The notes beneath the pieces are model-generated. The model did no database searches, had not been told where the DNA came from, and saw only the letters and a program-made list of their open reading frames with translations. From Euglena gracilis (taxonomy: Eukaryota; Euglenida; Euglenophyceae; Euglenales): a stretch of 64,000 nucleotides of DNA. Of the stretch, positions 10,418-23,300 are shown one piece after another. The stretch covers positions 29,147,471-29,211,470 of the forward strand of contig CP154955.1 in NCBI GenBank assembly GCA_039621445.1. Reading direction: 5' to 3'. Position 1 is the stretch's first letter. Each line of letters starts with the position of its first letter. The position numbers and the translations under genes were made by a program.

Positions 10418-11439
10418 TCGGGTGGCAGGTCGGGACCCAAAATTTTGAAAAATTTTTTTTCGCTCAAAAACACTTTTTTTCACTTCAGAACGTCAAAAAA
10501 AGTGTTTTTGAGCGAAAAAAATTTTTCCGACCCGGACCCCCCCCCCCCACCATGCCCCCCATGGCTGGGGCCCGCCCCATGGCCGGTGAACTTGGCCATT
10601 TTTGGGTCAAAAAGTCGAAAAAATTCGATTTTTTTTTTTGGCCCAAAACCATGATTTTTGACCTCCCGGACCCGAAAAAAGTGTTTTCGAGCCAAAAATG
10701 AGCGTTTTTCGACCCGCCGGCGCCCCGTTTTGGGCCGCAAACCCCATTGACTTTGGGTCAAAACCGGGTCAAAAAAGTCGAAAAAAATCGAAAATTTTTT
10801 TTTGCCCCAAAACGATGTTTTTTGGCCTCCCGGACCCGGAAAGCCTGTGTTTGAGCCGAAAATGAGCGTTTTTCGACCCGCCAGCGCCCCGTTTTGGGCC
10901 ACCAACCCATGACTTTGGGTCAAAACCGGTCAAAAAAGTCGAAAAAAATCGAAAAAATGTTTTGGCCCCAAAACCGTGTTTTTTGGCCTCCCTGACCCAG
11001 AAAAACTGTTTTTGAGGTTCGGTCCAGAGCCCGCACTTTGCCCCGCAACTCCCCGGCCGGTCGGAGATCTGGCCTTCCGCCGAGCAAAAAAGTGTTTGTA
11101 TACCGTTTTTTTACGTTTTTTTTCAAAGAGCTCAGCTCTACGTCACACCTTGGTCGCTCAGCTCTTATCTCTTTAGAGTAAGAGCGAAGCCCCCCCCCCC
11201 CCCCTCACCACCCCTTCCCCCCACCGCCCCGCGCCCCCCCCCCCCGGAATAGGCCCGGGCACCCGCGGATTATCGATGTGACCTGATTTCCGGACCCGAA
11301 AAGTTAATAGCCTATAGGTTAGGAGACGGTCCCTAGTTTGTCCAGAGCCCGCACTTTGCCCGCAACTCCCCGCCGGTCCGGAGATCTGGCCCGAGCAAAA
11401 AAGTTGTCTACCGTTTTTTTTCCAAAGAAAGTTTGTTGG

Positions 11440-13500
11440 ACCGGCCACAGGGGGTCATTTTTGGGGTCAAAAAATCGAAAAATTCAAAATATCTCGAAAA
11501 CGCTGGGGAGTTGAGAAAAAGTAAAGAGTACCTCATTCCACAACTTTGGGACGCCCTATCCACCGGTGTGCGCGGTTTGGGCCAACTCCCCGCCTGGGCC
11601 GAGATATGGCCGTTTTGTGGTTTCGCCAGGGGGGGGGACTCTGCCAAAAAGGGGTCATTTTGGAGGTCAAAAAATCGAAAAATTCAAAATATCTCGAAAA
11701 CGCTGGGGAGTTGAGAAAAAGTAAAGAGTACCTCATTCCACAACTTTGAGACGCCCTATCCACCGGTATGCGCGGTTTGCGCCAACTCCCCGCCTGGGCC
11801 GAGATATGGCCGTTTTGTGGTTTCGCCAGGGGGGGGGACTCTGCCAAAAAGGGGTCATTTTGGAGGTCAAAAAATCGAAAAATTCAAAATATCTCGAAAA
11901 CGCTGGAAAGTTGAGAAAAAGTAAAGAGTACCTCATTCCACAACTTTGGGACGCCCTATCCACCGGTATGCGCGGTTTGGGCCAACTCCCCGCCTGGGCC
12001 GAGATATGGCCGTTTTGTGGTTTCGCCAGGGGGGGGGGACTCTGCCAAAAAGGGGTCATTTTGGGGTCAAAAAATCGAAAAATTCAAAATATCTCGAAAA
12101 CGCTGGGGAGTTGAGAAAAAGTAAAGAGTACCTCATTCCACAACTTTGAGACGCCCGATCCAGCGGTATGCGCGGTTTGGGCCAACTCCCCGCCTGGGCC
12201 GAGATATGGCCGTTTTGTGGTTTCGCCAGGGGGGGGGACTCTGCCAAAAAGGGGTCATTTTGGAGGTCAAAAAATCGAAAAATTCAAAATATCTCGAAAA
12301 CGCTGGGGAGTTGAGAAAAAGTAAAGAGTACCTCATTCCACAACTTTGAGACGCCCTATCCACCGGTATGCGCGGTTTGCGCCAACTCCCCGCCTGGGCC
12401 GAGATATGGCCGTTTTGTGGTTTCGCCAGGGGGGGGGACTCTGCCAAAAAGGGGTCATTTTGGAGGTCAAAAAATCGAAAAATTCAAAATATCTCGAAAA
12501 CGCTGGGGAGTTGAGAAAAAGTAAAGAGTACCTCATTCCACAACTTTGGGACGCCCTATCCACCGGTATGCGCGGTTTGCGCCAACTCCCCGCCTGGGCC
12601 GAGATATGGCCGTTTTGTGGTTTCGCCAGGGGGGGGGACTCTGCCAAAAAGGGGTCATTTTGGGGTCAAAAAATCGAAAAATTCAAAATATCTCGAAAAC
12701 GCTGGGGAGTTGAGAAAAAGTAAAGAGTACCTCATTCCACAACTTTGAGACGCCCGATCCAGCGGTATGCGCGGTTTGGGCCACTCCCCCGCCGGGGCCG
12801 AGATATGCCGTTTTGGTTGTTTTCGCCAGGGGGGGGACTCGGCCAAAAAAGGGTGTCATTTGGGAGGTCAAAAAATCGAAAAATTCAAAATATCTCGAAA
12901 ACGCTGGGGAGTTGAGAAAAAGTAAAGAGTACCTCATTCCACAACTTTGGGACGCCCTATCCACCGGTATGCGCGGTTTGCGCCAACTCCCCGCCTGGGC
13001 CGAGATATGGCCGTTTTGTGGTTTCGCCAGGGGGGGGGACTCTGCCAAAAAGGGGTCATTTTGGGGTCAAAAAATCGAAAAATTCAAAATATCTCGAAAA
13101 CGCTGGGGAGTTGAGAAAAAGTAAAGAGTACCTCATTCCACAACTTTGAGACGCCCGATCCAGCGGTATGCGCGGTTTGGGCCAACTCCCCGCCTGGGCC
13201 GAGATATGGCCGTTTTGTGGTTTCGCCAGGGGGGGGGACTCTGCCAAAAAGGGGTCATTTTGGAGGTCAAAAAATCGAAAAATTCAAAATATCTCGAAAA
13301 CGCTGGGGAGTTGAGAAAAAGTAAAGAGTACCTCATTCCACAACTTTGGGACGCCCGATCCACCGGTATGCGCGGTTTGCGCCAACTCCCCGCCTGGGCC
13401 GAGATATGGCCGTTTTGTGGTTTCGCCATGGGGGGACTCTGCCATTTTGAGCCCAAAACAGGCCAAAAAACCAGTTTTTGCAAAATATCTCCAAAATGGT
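11440..13500 (+). repeat. 200-bp satellite array, copy A (10 units)
   Basis: The phase word 'ccacaactttg' recurs at exactly 200-bp steps from about 11538 to 13338, with one slightly slipped unit near 12780. Units alternate between 'gggacgcc' and 'gagacgcc' and between 'tttgggcc' and 'tttgcgcc', which hints at a two-unit higher-order period. The array closes with a variant block at 13430-13560 ('ccaaaatggtggggagttga'). Open frames of up to 246 codons run through it on both strands, repeat in both large copies, and have no recognisable domain. Confidence 0.95.
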
Positions 13501-13951
13501 GGGGAGTTGAAAAAAATGTCCGGAGACCTAATTTAAAGCCCTTGGAACGCCCTATGTACTGGTGTATTGATTTCCCTGCAACTCCCCGCCTGGCCCGAGA
13601 TACGGCCGTTTTTCGGTCCAAATGGCCATTTTGTACACTTTCCCCACTGTTCGACTGAGCCGTTTTAGGGCCAAAAGGTCGAAAAAAAATCGAAAAAAAA
13701 TCGAAAAAAAATTTTCCGCCCAAAACCATGTTTTTTGGCCTCCCGGACCTGGAAAAAGTGTTTTTGAGCCAAAAATGAGCGTTTTTCGACCCGCCAGCGC
13801 CCCGTTTTGGTTCGCCAACCCATTGACTTTGGGTCAAAAAAGTCGAAAAAAAGTGAAATTTTTTTTGGCCCAAAACGATGTTTTATGGTCTCCCAGACCC
13901 AGAAAACATGTTTTTGGTCCTAAAATGAGCGTTTTTCGCGGGCCGGGCCGG

Positions 13952-14036
13952 AGTGGTCCCCCAAAGAGCTCAGCTCTACGTCACACCCTGGTCGCTGAGC
14001 TCTTATCTCTTTAGAGTAAGAGCGAAGCTTACCACC
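13952..14036 (+). repeat. structured core element, canonical copy
   Basis: Both inner stems are perfect here: AAGAGCTCAGC with GCTGAGCTCTT across a 19-nt loop, and GCTCTTA with TAAGAGC around 'tctcttta'. The outer stem is weakened on the left (agtggtcccc). A C-rich tract follows directly, as after every other copy. Confidence 0.8.
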
Positions 14037-16179
14037 CCACCCGGCGGGGGGGTCGGACCCCGCCCCCCCCCCCCCCCCCCCCGCCCCCCCCCCCCCCGCC
14101 CCCCCCCTGGGTAGGCAATGGCCCCCGAGGATTATCGATGTGATTGGAATTCCGGGCCCCCAAGTGAATAGCCTATAGGTTAGGAGAGGGTCCCTAGTTT
14201 CTCTCCAGAGCACTTGGGTTACCTGTAACTCCCCGCCAGTCCGGAGATATGGCCCGAGCAAAAAAGTTGTGTACCGTTTTTTTTTCCGGGAAAATTTCAA
14301 GGTCATTTTGGGGTCAAAAAATCGAAAAATTCGAAATATCTCGAAAACGCTGCGCAGTTGCGAAAAAGTGAAGAGGACGTCATTCCACAACTTTGGGACG
14401 CCCGATCGATCGGTATGCGCGGTTTGGGCCAACTCCTCGCCTAGCCCGAGATACGGCCGTTTTGGGGTTTTTGGCCAGTTTTGGCCATTTCGGGCCCGTT
14501 CGGGGCCCGAAACCGTAAATTGGACCCAAAATTTTGATTTTTTTTTTTCGCTCAAAAACACTTTTTTTCACTTCAGAACACCAAAAAAAGTGTTTTTGAG
14601 CGGAAAATTTTTTCCGACGCGCCCCCCCCCCATCCCCCCCCCCCTGGCTGGCCCGCCCGCCCCCTGGCCGGTGGATTTAGCCATTTTTGGGTCAAAAAGT
14701 CGAAAAAATTTGAAATATTTTTTTTTGCCCAAAACCATGATTTTTGACCTCCCGCACCCGAAAAAAGCGTTTTCGAGCCAAAAATAAGCGTTTTTCGACC
14801 CGCTAGCGCCCAGTTTTGGGCCGCCAACCCATGACTTTGGGTCAAAACCGGGCCAAAAAAGTCGAAAAAAATCGAAAATTTTTTTTTGCCCCAAATCGAT
14901 GTTTTTTGGCCCCCCTGAGGTGGAAAAACTGTTTTTGAGCCGAAAATGAGCGTTTTTCCCGGGCCGGGCCGGGTGGTCTCCCAAAGAGCTCAGCTCTACG
15001 TCACACCCTGGTCGCTGAGCTCTTATCTCTTTAGAGTAAGAGCGAAGCCTTACCACCCGGCGACGGGGGGGGTCGGGGACCCCCCCCCCCCCCCCCCCCC
15101 CCGCCCCCCCCCGCCCCCCCGCCCCCCCTGGGTAGGTCCGGGCACCCGAGGATTATCGATGTGATTGGAATTCCGGGCCCCCAGAGTGAATAGCTTATAG
15201 GTTAGGGGACGATCCCTAGTTTCTCCAGAGCCGTCGGGTTACGCGCAACTCCCCACCAGTCCGAAGATATGGCCCGAGCAACAAAGTTGTGTACGGTTTT
15301 TTTTCCGGGAAATTTCAAGGTCATTTTGGGGTCAAAAAATCGAAAAATTCGAAATATCTCGAAAACTCTGCGGAGTTGAGAAAAAGTAAAGAGGACGTCA
15401 TTCCACAACTTTGGGACGCCCGATCGATCGGTATGCGCGGTTTGGGCCAACTCCTCGCCTAGCCCGAGTTACGGCCGTTTTGGGGTTTTGGTCCAGTTTG
15501 GCCAGTTTTGGCCGTTTCGGGCCCGTTCGGGGCCCGAAACCGTAAATTGGCCGTATCTCGGGCTAGACGAGGAGTTGGGACCCAAACCAGGGGGTCAATC
15601 ATTAGGTTTAGGGGGGGGTTTTGACCGTTTTTTTTGGGGTTCCCGGGGTCTGGTTGCGCGATTTTGGGCCAGTTTTGGGTATTCGGGGACCCCTGCAGGC
15701 GCCTGAGGGCGGCTGGGCGAGGGGGGGTCGGGTGGCAGGTCGGGACCCAAAAATTTGAAAAATTTTTTTTCGCTCAAAAACACTTTTTTTCACTTCAGAA
15801 CATCAAAAAAAGTGTTTTTGGGCGAAAAAAAATTTCCGACCCGGACCCCTCCCCCCTGCCCCTGGCTGGGGCCCGCCCCCCCTGGCCGGTGGTCTTGGCC
15901 ATTTTTGGGTCAAAAAGCCGAAAAAAGTTGAGAAATTTTTTTTTGCCCAAAACCATGATTTTTGACCTCCCGGACCCGAAAAAAGTGCTTTCGAGCCAAA
16001 AATGAGCGTTTTTCGACCCGCCAGCGCCCCGTTTTGGGCCACCAACCCATTGACTTTGGGTCAAAACCGGGCCAAAAAGGTCGAAAAAAATCGAAAAAAT
16101 TTTTTTTGCCCAGAACAATGTTTTTTGGCCTCCAGGACCCGTAAAACCTGTTTTTGAGCCGAAAATGAGCGTATTTCCG

Positions 16180-16325
16180 CCCGCCCGCCGGCCGGGCCGC
16201 CGCGGGCCGGGCCGCCGCCGGGCCGCCGGACGGGCCCCGCCGGGCCGCCGGACGGGCCGCCGGACGGGCCCCCGGGCCGTGCCTCCGGGCCGGGCCGCCG
16301 GGCTGCGCCGGGCGCCGGGCCGGGC
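16180..16325. repeat. GC minisatellite, gccgg type
   Basis: Degenerate 'gggccgcc' repeats immediately precede the structured core. Arg/Pro/Ala/Gly-rich frames occur on both strands as a by-product. Confidence 0.85.
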
Positions 16326-16328
16326 TGG

Positions 16329-16412
16329 GGTGGTCTCCCAAAGAGCTCAGCTCTACGTCACACCCTGGTCGCTGAGCTTATCCCTTTATGGGTAAGAGCG
16401 AAGCTTACCACC
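16329..16412 (+). repeat. structured core element with compensating stem change
   Basis: In the second inner stem the usual CTC...GAG pair is replaced by CCC...GGG ('ttatccctttatgggtaag' against 'ttatctctttagagtaag'). Both sides changed and pairing was kept. A 2-nt deletion upstream shortens the first stem. The counterpart at about 35793-35876 carries the same changes. Confidence 0.75.
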
Positions 16413-17369
16413 GGCGAACCCCCCCCCTCGACCCCCCCCCCCGCCCCCCCCCCCTAGGTCGGGGCCACCTCGGGAACTGACGGATTATCACCATGATCCC
16501 GGCCCCGTTCCCGAATTTTTTTTTTTCAGTCGCGAGCGACTGGATTCCTAGTTTCCGAATCACCCGGGGTTGACCCCCAACTCCCCGCCAGGCCCGAGTT
16601 ATTCACGCGCGAAGGGGTCCAAACTGGGTAGGATCAGCCCGCCCCCCCTGGATAAGCCCCCCCCCCCCCTTTGGACTCTGCCATTTCGGCCAAAAAATGT
16701 CAATTTTCAAAATATCTCCAAAATGAAGCCAAACCAAAGGAAATGTCCGGAGACCTAATTTGAAGCCTTTGGAACGCCCTATATCTACCGGTATTTTGAT
16801 TTCCCCGCAACTCCGCGCCCAGCCCGAGATACGGCCGTTTTCGGCCCGGATGGCCGTTTTGTACACTTTTCCCACTGTTCGACTTATGGGGGGTGGGGGG
16901 TCAAAAAATCGATGTTTTCAAAATTTCTCGAAAATGATGCAAAATCAAAGGAAATGTCCGTAGACCTAAATTGAAGCCCTTGGAACGCTCTATCTACTGG
17001 GATTTTGGTTTCCCCGCAGCTAGCCCGAGATACGGCCGTTTTTCGGCCAATTTAGGCCATTTTAGGCCATTTTGTACACTTTCTCCACTGTTCGACTTTT
17101 TCGGCCATTTTCGGCCAAAAAAGTCGAAAAAAAATCGAAATTTTTTTTTTTGCCCGAAACGATGTTTTTTGGCCTCCCGGACTCAGAAAAACTATTTTTT
17201 AGCCGAAAACGAGCGTTTTTCGACCCGCCGGCGCCCCATTTTGGGCCGCCGACCCATTGACCGGGCCCAAAAAGTCGAAAAAAACCGAAAAATTTTTTGC
17301 CCCAAACGAATGTCTTTTGGCCTCCCGGACCCAGAAAAACTGTTTTGAGCCGAAAACGAGCCGTTTTTC

Positions 17370-17560
17370 GGGCCACCGGGCCGCCGGGCCGCCGGGCCGC
17401 CGGGCCGCCGGGCCGCCGGCCGGGCCGCCGGGCCGCCGGGCCGCCGAGCTGCCGGGCCGCCGGGCCGCCGGGCCGCCAGGCCGCCGGCCGGGCCGCCGGG
17501 CCGCCGGGCCGCCGGGCCGCCGGGCCGCCGGGCTGCCGGGCCGTCGGGCCGCCGGGCCGG
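17370..17560. repeat. 8-bp GC minisatellite (gggccgcc)n
   Basis: Roughly 23 units of 'gggccgcc' are broken by a few c-to-t changes and ggccgg slips. The period is not a multiple of three, so all frames are open and give Arg-Arg-Ala-Ala-Gly-Pro-Pro patterns on both strands. These are read as non-coding. The matching array is at about 36855-37045. Confidence 0.95.
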
Positions 17561-17629
17561 GGTCAATGAAGGGGTGGGGGCGCGCTTTTAAAGAGCTCAG
17601 CACTATTCAAAACCTGGTCAAATAAGGGG

Positions 17630-20320
17630 GGGGGGTCGAAAATTTGGCTTTGCGAGAGGGCAAAAAAAATTTTCGGCGCCTTCGGCGCCTAAAAAAATTT
17701 CCTCCCCGGACCCAAATGCTCAATTAAGTGGGGGTGCCAAATAAGGAGGGGGGGGTAACGTGTTTGTTATCCACAAGAAATTTTGCAGAACCACAAAACG
17801 TTCACAATCACCTCAATTTTTATCGAAGAAAAGCAAAGGTTTTTACCCCGTGCCACCCGCAGGGCAGCGAAACGGTGGCCATTTTTTCTGTAAAGAAAGG
17901 TGAAATGGTCACATGAAATTCTTTTTAAGATTGGACCCCTGGGGAGCGTGGGTGCGCCGGACTTGGGGATGGGTCGAGCGTGCCTCCATTTTCTCCAGGT
18001 TTTCCTCCATTTTTTAAAAAAAGTCATCCCAAACCCAAAGACCAATGTGGGCTGGGGACAAGGGAGCTAAAATGTTAAATGCCCGAAGGGCAGCTAGACG
18101 GTAATGGTCTTCCTTCCAACAAAATGTTAAAATAGACCTAAAATATATATAGAAAAGGCGTGAAGGGCAGAACTGGCGTCTATGATGCCGTGTTCACGAC
18201 GGAACCGGCGTCCCTCACCGCTTTTTTGCAACAAAAGTTGTGTGTTGTCCAAGAGTCAGGGGGAGATCGGGGGTGGGGACTGCGGCACCGAAAGCGCTAT
18301 GGTCACCCCCGATCCTCCCTAACACCTTGGAGGCACAGGTGTAGAAGTGGGGGTTCGGGGGGGGGGGGGGCGGCCGCCCCCCCCGAGATTTTGGAAAGAA
18401 AGAATTTTTTTTTGAAAAGTGTGTGATTTTCTCACCACATTCTTTGTGCTTTTTCAATTTATTGCATTAAAAGCTCAACTTTCATTGAACCTTTTGGTGT
18501 TATTGCTGTTGGAGGTCACTACCGTCTCGCCGCCCTTCGGGCGGCCAAACAAGTCCAAAACTCATGGGTCGGAGGGCGAAATTCTTCTTTTTTCAATTGT
18601 TTGTGAGTATCTCGCTACCGTCTCGCCGCCCTTCGGGCGGCAACAGGAAACACATACACCTTGACTTGGCCTCGAAATTCGAAATTTTAAACAGCACACC
18701 ATTTCTGTTGCAAATTTGGCTTTTTTGGGGGGAAGCCTTTGGGGAAAATGCATTACCGTCCAGCCGCCCTTCGGGCGGCAATACGTTTTTTTTTTGTTCC
18801 ATGCAAAACATCTCGTCTTTTTCTTGTTTTGGGAGGGAACTCTCATTACCGTCTCTTTTTCCGCATTTTGCACTCCTTTTGAAATCCCTTTTTTTGAAAT
18901 CTCAAAACACAAAAGGCATCACCGTCTCCTGCCGCCCGTTGGGCGGCTTATGTCGAAATTGTGGTGGATTGTGCCATGATGTCAAAAATTGCCACATTTT
19001 GTGTCACATTCAATGCCATCTTTCAAAAAAAGCGCTGCCGTCTTGCCGCCCTTTGGGCGGCGAAAAAAAACAATGGTTACATTAGGCATTTGTCAAGGAT
19101 CTCCCCCCCCCGAGATTACTTCCACACCCCTGCAAAACAAGTCCAGAACTCATGGGTCGGAGGGGGCGGAAATCTTTCTTTTTTCAATTTGGGTTGTTGT
19201 TTGTGAACTTTTCCACTGCCTTTTCGCCGCCCTTCAGGTGGTAACAAGAAACACATGTATGTTGACTTGGCTTTTTTTTTCAAAATTGAAAGCAAGGCTT
19301 TTTTTTTGACAAGTTTTGCTCTTTTTGGGGAACCTTTTTGGGAAAATGCATTACCGTCCAGCCGCCCTTCGGGCGGCAACTCTTTTTTTTTGTTCATCAC
19401 CTTCCCTTGCGTTGGGCTTGAAAGCTTCCAAATTGTGATGGATTTGTGCCAAAAATTCCCACGTTTTTTGTCACGTTCAATGCCAAAAAGCGCTACCGTC
19501 TCGCCGCCCTTCGGGCGGCAAAAAACAACAACAATGTTGTATTGGGCCTTGTCAAGGATCTCGCCCCCCCCCCCCGAGATAAAATTACTTCTACACCCCT
19601 GCTTGGAGGTTGGACAGGGGTGGGGGGGGGGCTGAGTGAGGAGGGGAGGGGCACCTTCGGCCGGTGAACTTTACCGGTGAAGTTCATCAGTGGACTTTTT
19701 TGGACCGTTTTGGGGGTTTGCCGGTAAATTTTTTTGTGCAAAGAATTGCTCCTTCTTGCAACAAAAACAAAAACTGCCTTATGTCCAAGAGTTAGGAGGA
19801 GCCCGGGGGCAGGACCACGGCGCCGAAGGCACCGAGACTTTACATAAAATTTCATAAAAAGTTGCAAAGGGACATTTTTTGATTTTTTCGGTCAAAAAAT
19901 GGCCTTTTGGTGAAGTTCACCGGAGAAGCCAAACCCCTAAAACCAAACTTGGGCACGTTTGAAACATGACACGTATGTTTGTCATCTCCCAAAATGCTGT
20001 TAATAAAGGAAATTTTGCCTATTTGCCGTTGGTCCTTGAATGTTGTTGGTTCTTGAAACTTCCCCAGGGGCCTGCCATTATGTCAAACAAAAAACATTTT
20101 TGTCTTGAAAGTTTCATGCCCCCTCCCAAACCCCCTCCCAAACCTTGTGATGCTGCCCGAAGGGCAGCCAGACGGTTGCGGTTTTCCCTTCAGAGATTGT
20201 GCAAAACTGGTGTGAAAATTGTAATTTTCCTTTTCACTAATAAATTTGGACAAAACTTTGGTTCATAACTACAACACATTTTTGTGAAGTGAAAAAAAAA
20301 TTTCTTCCCAAAATCTCGGG
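17630..20320. repeat. gene-poor centre of copy A with GC hairpins
   Basis: This AT-richer stretch separates the forward modules from the inverted ones. It holds eight hairpins of the form gccgcccttcgggcggc at 18529, 18625, 18763, 18931, 19045, 19226, 19361 and 19503, each preceded by '(t)accgtc' or a close variant, plus opposite-strand relatives at 18081 and 20152. Segments 18500-19085 and 19110-19530 are a diverged tandem duplicate of each other. G/C-run inverted repeats bound 18361-20345. Open frames up to 173 codons show no recognisable family. Confidence 0.7.
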
Positions 20321-23300
20321 GGGGGGCGGCCGCCCCCCCCCCCCGACCAGGGGAGCTGAGCTCTTTGGGAGACCACCCCGGCCCGGCCCGGGAAAAACGC
20401 TAATTTTCGGCTCCAAAACAGTTTTTCTGGGTCAGGGAGGCCAAAAAACATCGTTTTGGGCAAAAAAAATTTTTTCGATTTTTTTCGACTTTTTTGACCG
20501 GTTTTGACCCAAAGTCATGGGTTGGTGGCCCAAAACGGGGCGCTGGCGGGTCGCAAAACGCTCATTTTCGGCTCAAAAACAGTTTTTCCGGGTCCGGGAG
20601 GCCAAAAAACATGGTTTTACGCAAAAAAAATTTTTTCGATTTTTTTCGACTTTTTTGACCCGATTTTGACCCAAAATCAATGGGTTGGTGGCCCAAAACG
20701 GGGCGCTGGCGGGTCGAAAAACGCTCATTTTTGGCTCGAAAACACTTTTTCCGGGTCCGGGAGGTCAAAAATCATGGTTTTGGGCAAAAAAAATTTTTTC
20801 GAATTTTTTCGACTTTTTGACCCAAAAATGGCCAAGTCCACCGGCCAGGGGGCGGGCCCCAGCCAGGGGGGAGGGCATGGGGGGGGGGGGGTCCGGGTCG
20901 GAAAATTTTTTTTCGCTCAAAAACACTTTTTTTGATGTTCTGAAGTGAAAAAAAGTGTTTTTGAGCGAAAAAAATTTTTTCAAATTTTTGGGTCCCGACC
21001 TGCCACCCGACCCCCCCTCGCCCAGCCGCCCTGACGGCGCCCGGTGGGGTCCCCGAATACCCAAAACTGGCCCAAAATCGCACAATCAGGCCCCGGGAAC
21101 CCCAAAAAACGGTCAAACCCCCCCCCTAAACGTAATGATTGACCCCCTGGTTTGGGTTCCAACTCCTCGTCTAGCCCGAGATACGGCCAATTTACGGTTT
21201 CGGGCCCCGAAATGGCCAGAACTGGCAAAACTGGCCCAAAACCCCCAAAACGGCCCTATCTCGGGCTAGGCGAGGAGTTGTCCCAAACCGCGCATACCGA
21301 TCGATAGGGCGTTCCAAGGTCGTCAAATGAGGTCGCCATCACTTTTCCTCAACTCCGCAGCGTTTTCGAGATATTTTGAATTTTTCGATTTTTGACCCCC
21401 AGCCCGGCCGCCCTCGAACCCCTGCAGGGGTCCCCGAATACCCAAAACTGGCCCAAAATCGCACAACCAGGCCCCGGGAACCCCAAAAAACGGTCAAAAC
21501 CCCCCCCTAAACCTAATGATTGACCCCCCTGCTTTGGTTCCAACTCCTCGTCTAGCCCGAGATACGGCCAATTTACGGTTTCGGGCCCCGAACGGGCCCG
21601 AAATGGCCAAAACTGGCAAAACTGGCCCAAAACCCCAAAATGGCCATATCTCGGGCTAGGCGAGGAGTTGGCCCAAACCGCGCATACCGATCGATCGGGC
21701 GTCCCAAAATTGTGGAAGGACGTCCTGTTTAATTTTTCTCAACTCCGCGGGGTTTTCGAGATATTTCGAATTTTTCGATTTTTTGACCCCAAAATGACCC
21801 TGCAATTTCCCCGGAAAAAAAAACGGTACACAACTTTTTTGCTCGGCCTATATCTCCGGACTGGCGGGGAGTTACAGGTAACCCAAGTGCTCTGGAGAAA
21901 CTAGGGACCCTCTCCTAACCTATAGGCTATTCACTTTGGGGGCCCGGAAATCCAATCACATCGATAATCCTCGGGGGCCATTGCTACCAGGGGGGGGGGG
22001 GCGGGGGGGGGGGGGGGGGGGTGGGGGGGGGGTGGGGGTGGGTCGCACGCCCCCGTCGCCGGGGGGGGGTAAGCTTCGCTCTTACTCTAAAGAGATAAGA
22101 GCTCAGCGACCAGGGTGTGACGTAGAGAGCTCTTTGGGAGACCACCCCCGCTCGGCGTCCCCGGCCAAGGAGGAGGACCAAGGGGAAAGGAGGAAAGGAA
22201 GCGATAGGTCCAAGAAAAGAGCGTAAGGGGGGGGGGGGCGGGGGGGGGGGCGGGGGGGGGCGCGGGCGGGGGGCGGGGGCGGGTTCGGGGGGCGGGGCGG
22301 GGTGGGGGGGGTGGGCGGCCCGGCGGCCAGGGACCCGCGGCTCGTCGTCCCCGGCCCGTCTGGACAGGCCCGTGTGGCCCGGCGGCCCGGTCCCGCGTCC
22401 GCGGCTCCTGATTCGCCATTTACTCTAAAGGATAGCCCGGCCTCAGCCACTCCGTGGAGCCTCATTTTGGACTGAAAAATTCATGGGTTTTGGGGCCCGA
22501 AACGAGAGGCCACCAAGGGGTGCAAAAAGCGCGCAGTGGGGGCTAGGCGAGCCTAAAAAAAAAAACGGGTTTTTCTGGGTTTCTGTAGGCCAAAAAAACC
22601 ACAAAAAAAAAAAAAAAAAACAAAAAAAAAGCGGACGGTTTCGGGCAAAAAATTTTTTTTTGATTTTTTTCGAGTTTTTTTGACCCAAAGTCAATGGGTT
22701 GGTGGACCAAAACGGGGCACTGACGGTCGAAAAACGCTCATTTTCAGCTCAAAAACAGTTTTTCCGGGTCCGGGAGGCCAAAAAACATCGTTTTGGGGCA
22801 AAAAAAAATTTTCGATTTTTTTCGACTTTTTTGGCTCGGTTTTGACCCATAGTCAATGGATTGGCGGCCCAAAACGGGGCGCTGGCGGTCGAAAAACGCT
22901 TATTTTCGGCTCAAACACAAGTTTTCCGGGTCCGGGAGGTCAAAAAAAAACAAGCTTTCGCGTTTCTTTCGGGAAAAAAAAAAAAAAATTTTCAATTTTT
23001 TTGACTTTTTTTGACCCGGGTTTGACCCAGAATCAATGGGTTGGCGGCCCATAATGGAGCGTTGGCGGGTCGAAAAACGTTCATTTTTGGCTCGAAAACA
23101 CTTTTTTCGGGTCCGGGAGGTCAAAATTCATGGCTTTGGGCAAAAAAAATTTTTTCGATTTTTTTGGACTTTTTGACCCAAAAATGGCTAAGTCCACCGG
23201 CCAGGGGGGCGGGCCACAGCCATCAGGGGCATGGGGGGGGGGGAGGTCCGGGTCGGAAAATTTTTTTTCGCTCAAAAACACTTTTTTTGATGTTCTGAAG

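Noticed and set aside
13133-13873. 246-codon minus-strand open frame
   Set aside because: It runs across the 200-bp satellite and the ~160-bp block, repeats as the same kind of frame at 32590-33330, overlaps open frames on the other strand, and has no recognisable domain.
13952-14036. Hammerhead ribozyme in the structured core
   Set aside because: GTC, CTGA and CGAA words occur near a stem, but the required CTGANGA core is not complete and the stem order does not fit.
17192-17625. Arg/Pro/Gly/Ala-rich frames on both strands
   Set aside because: They follow from the 8-bp GC minisatellite, which is open in every frame.
18529-19519. Rho-independent terminators
   Set aside because: The hairpins are not consistently followed by T runs and there are no bacterial genes around them.
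22069-22146. tRNA gene in the inverted structured core
   Set aside because: The ends pair like an acceptor stem in most copies, but no GGTTCGA-type B box or anticodon loop is present.
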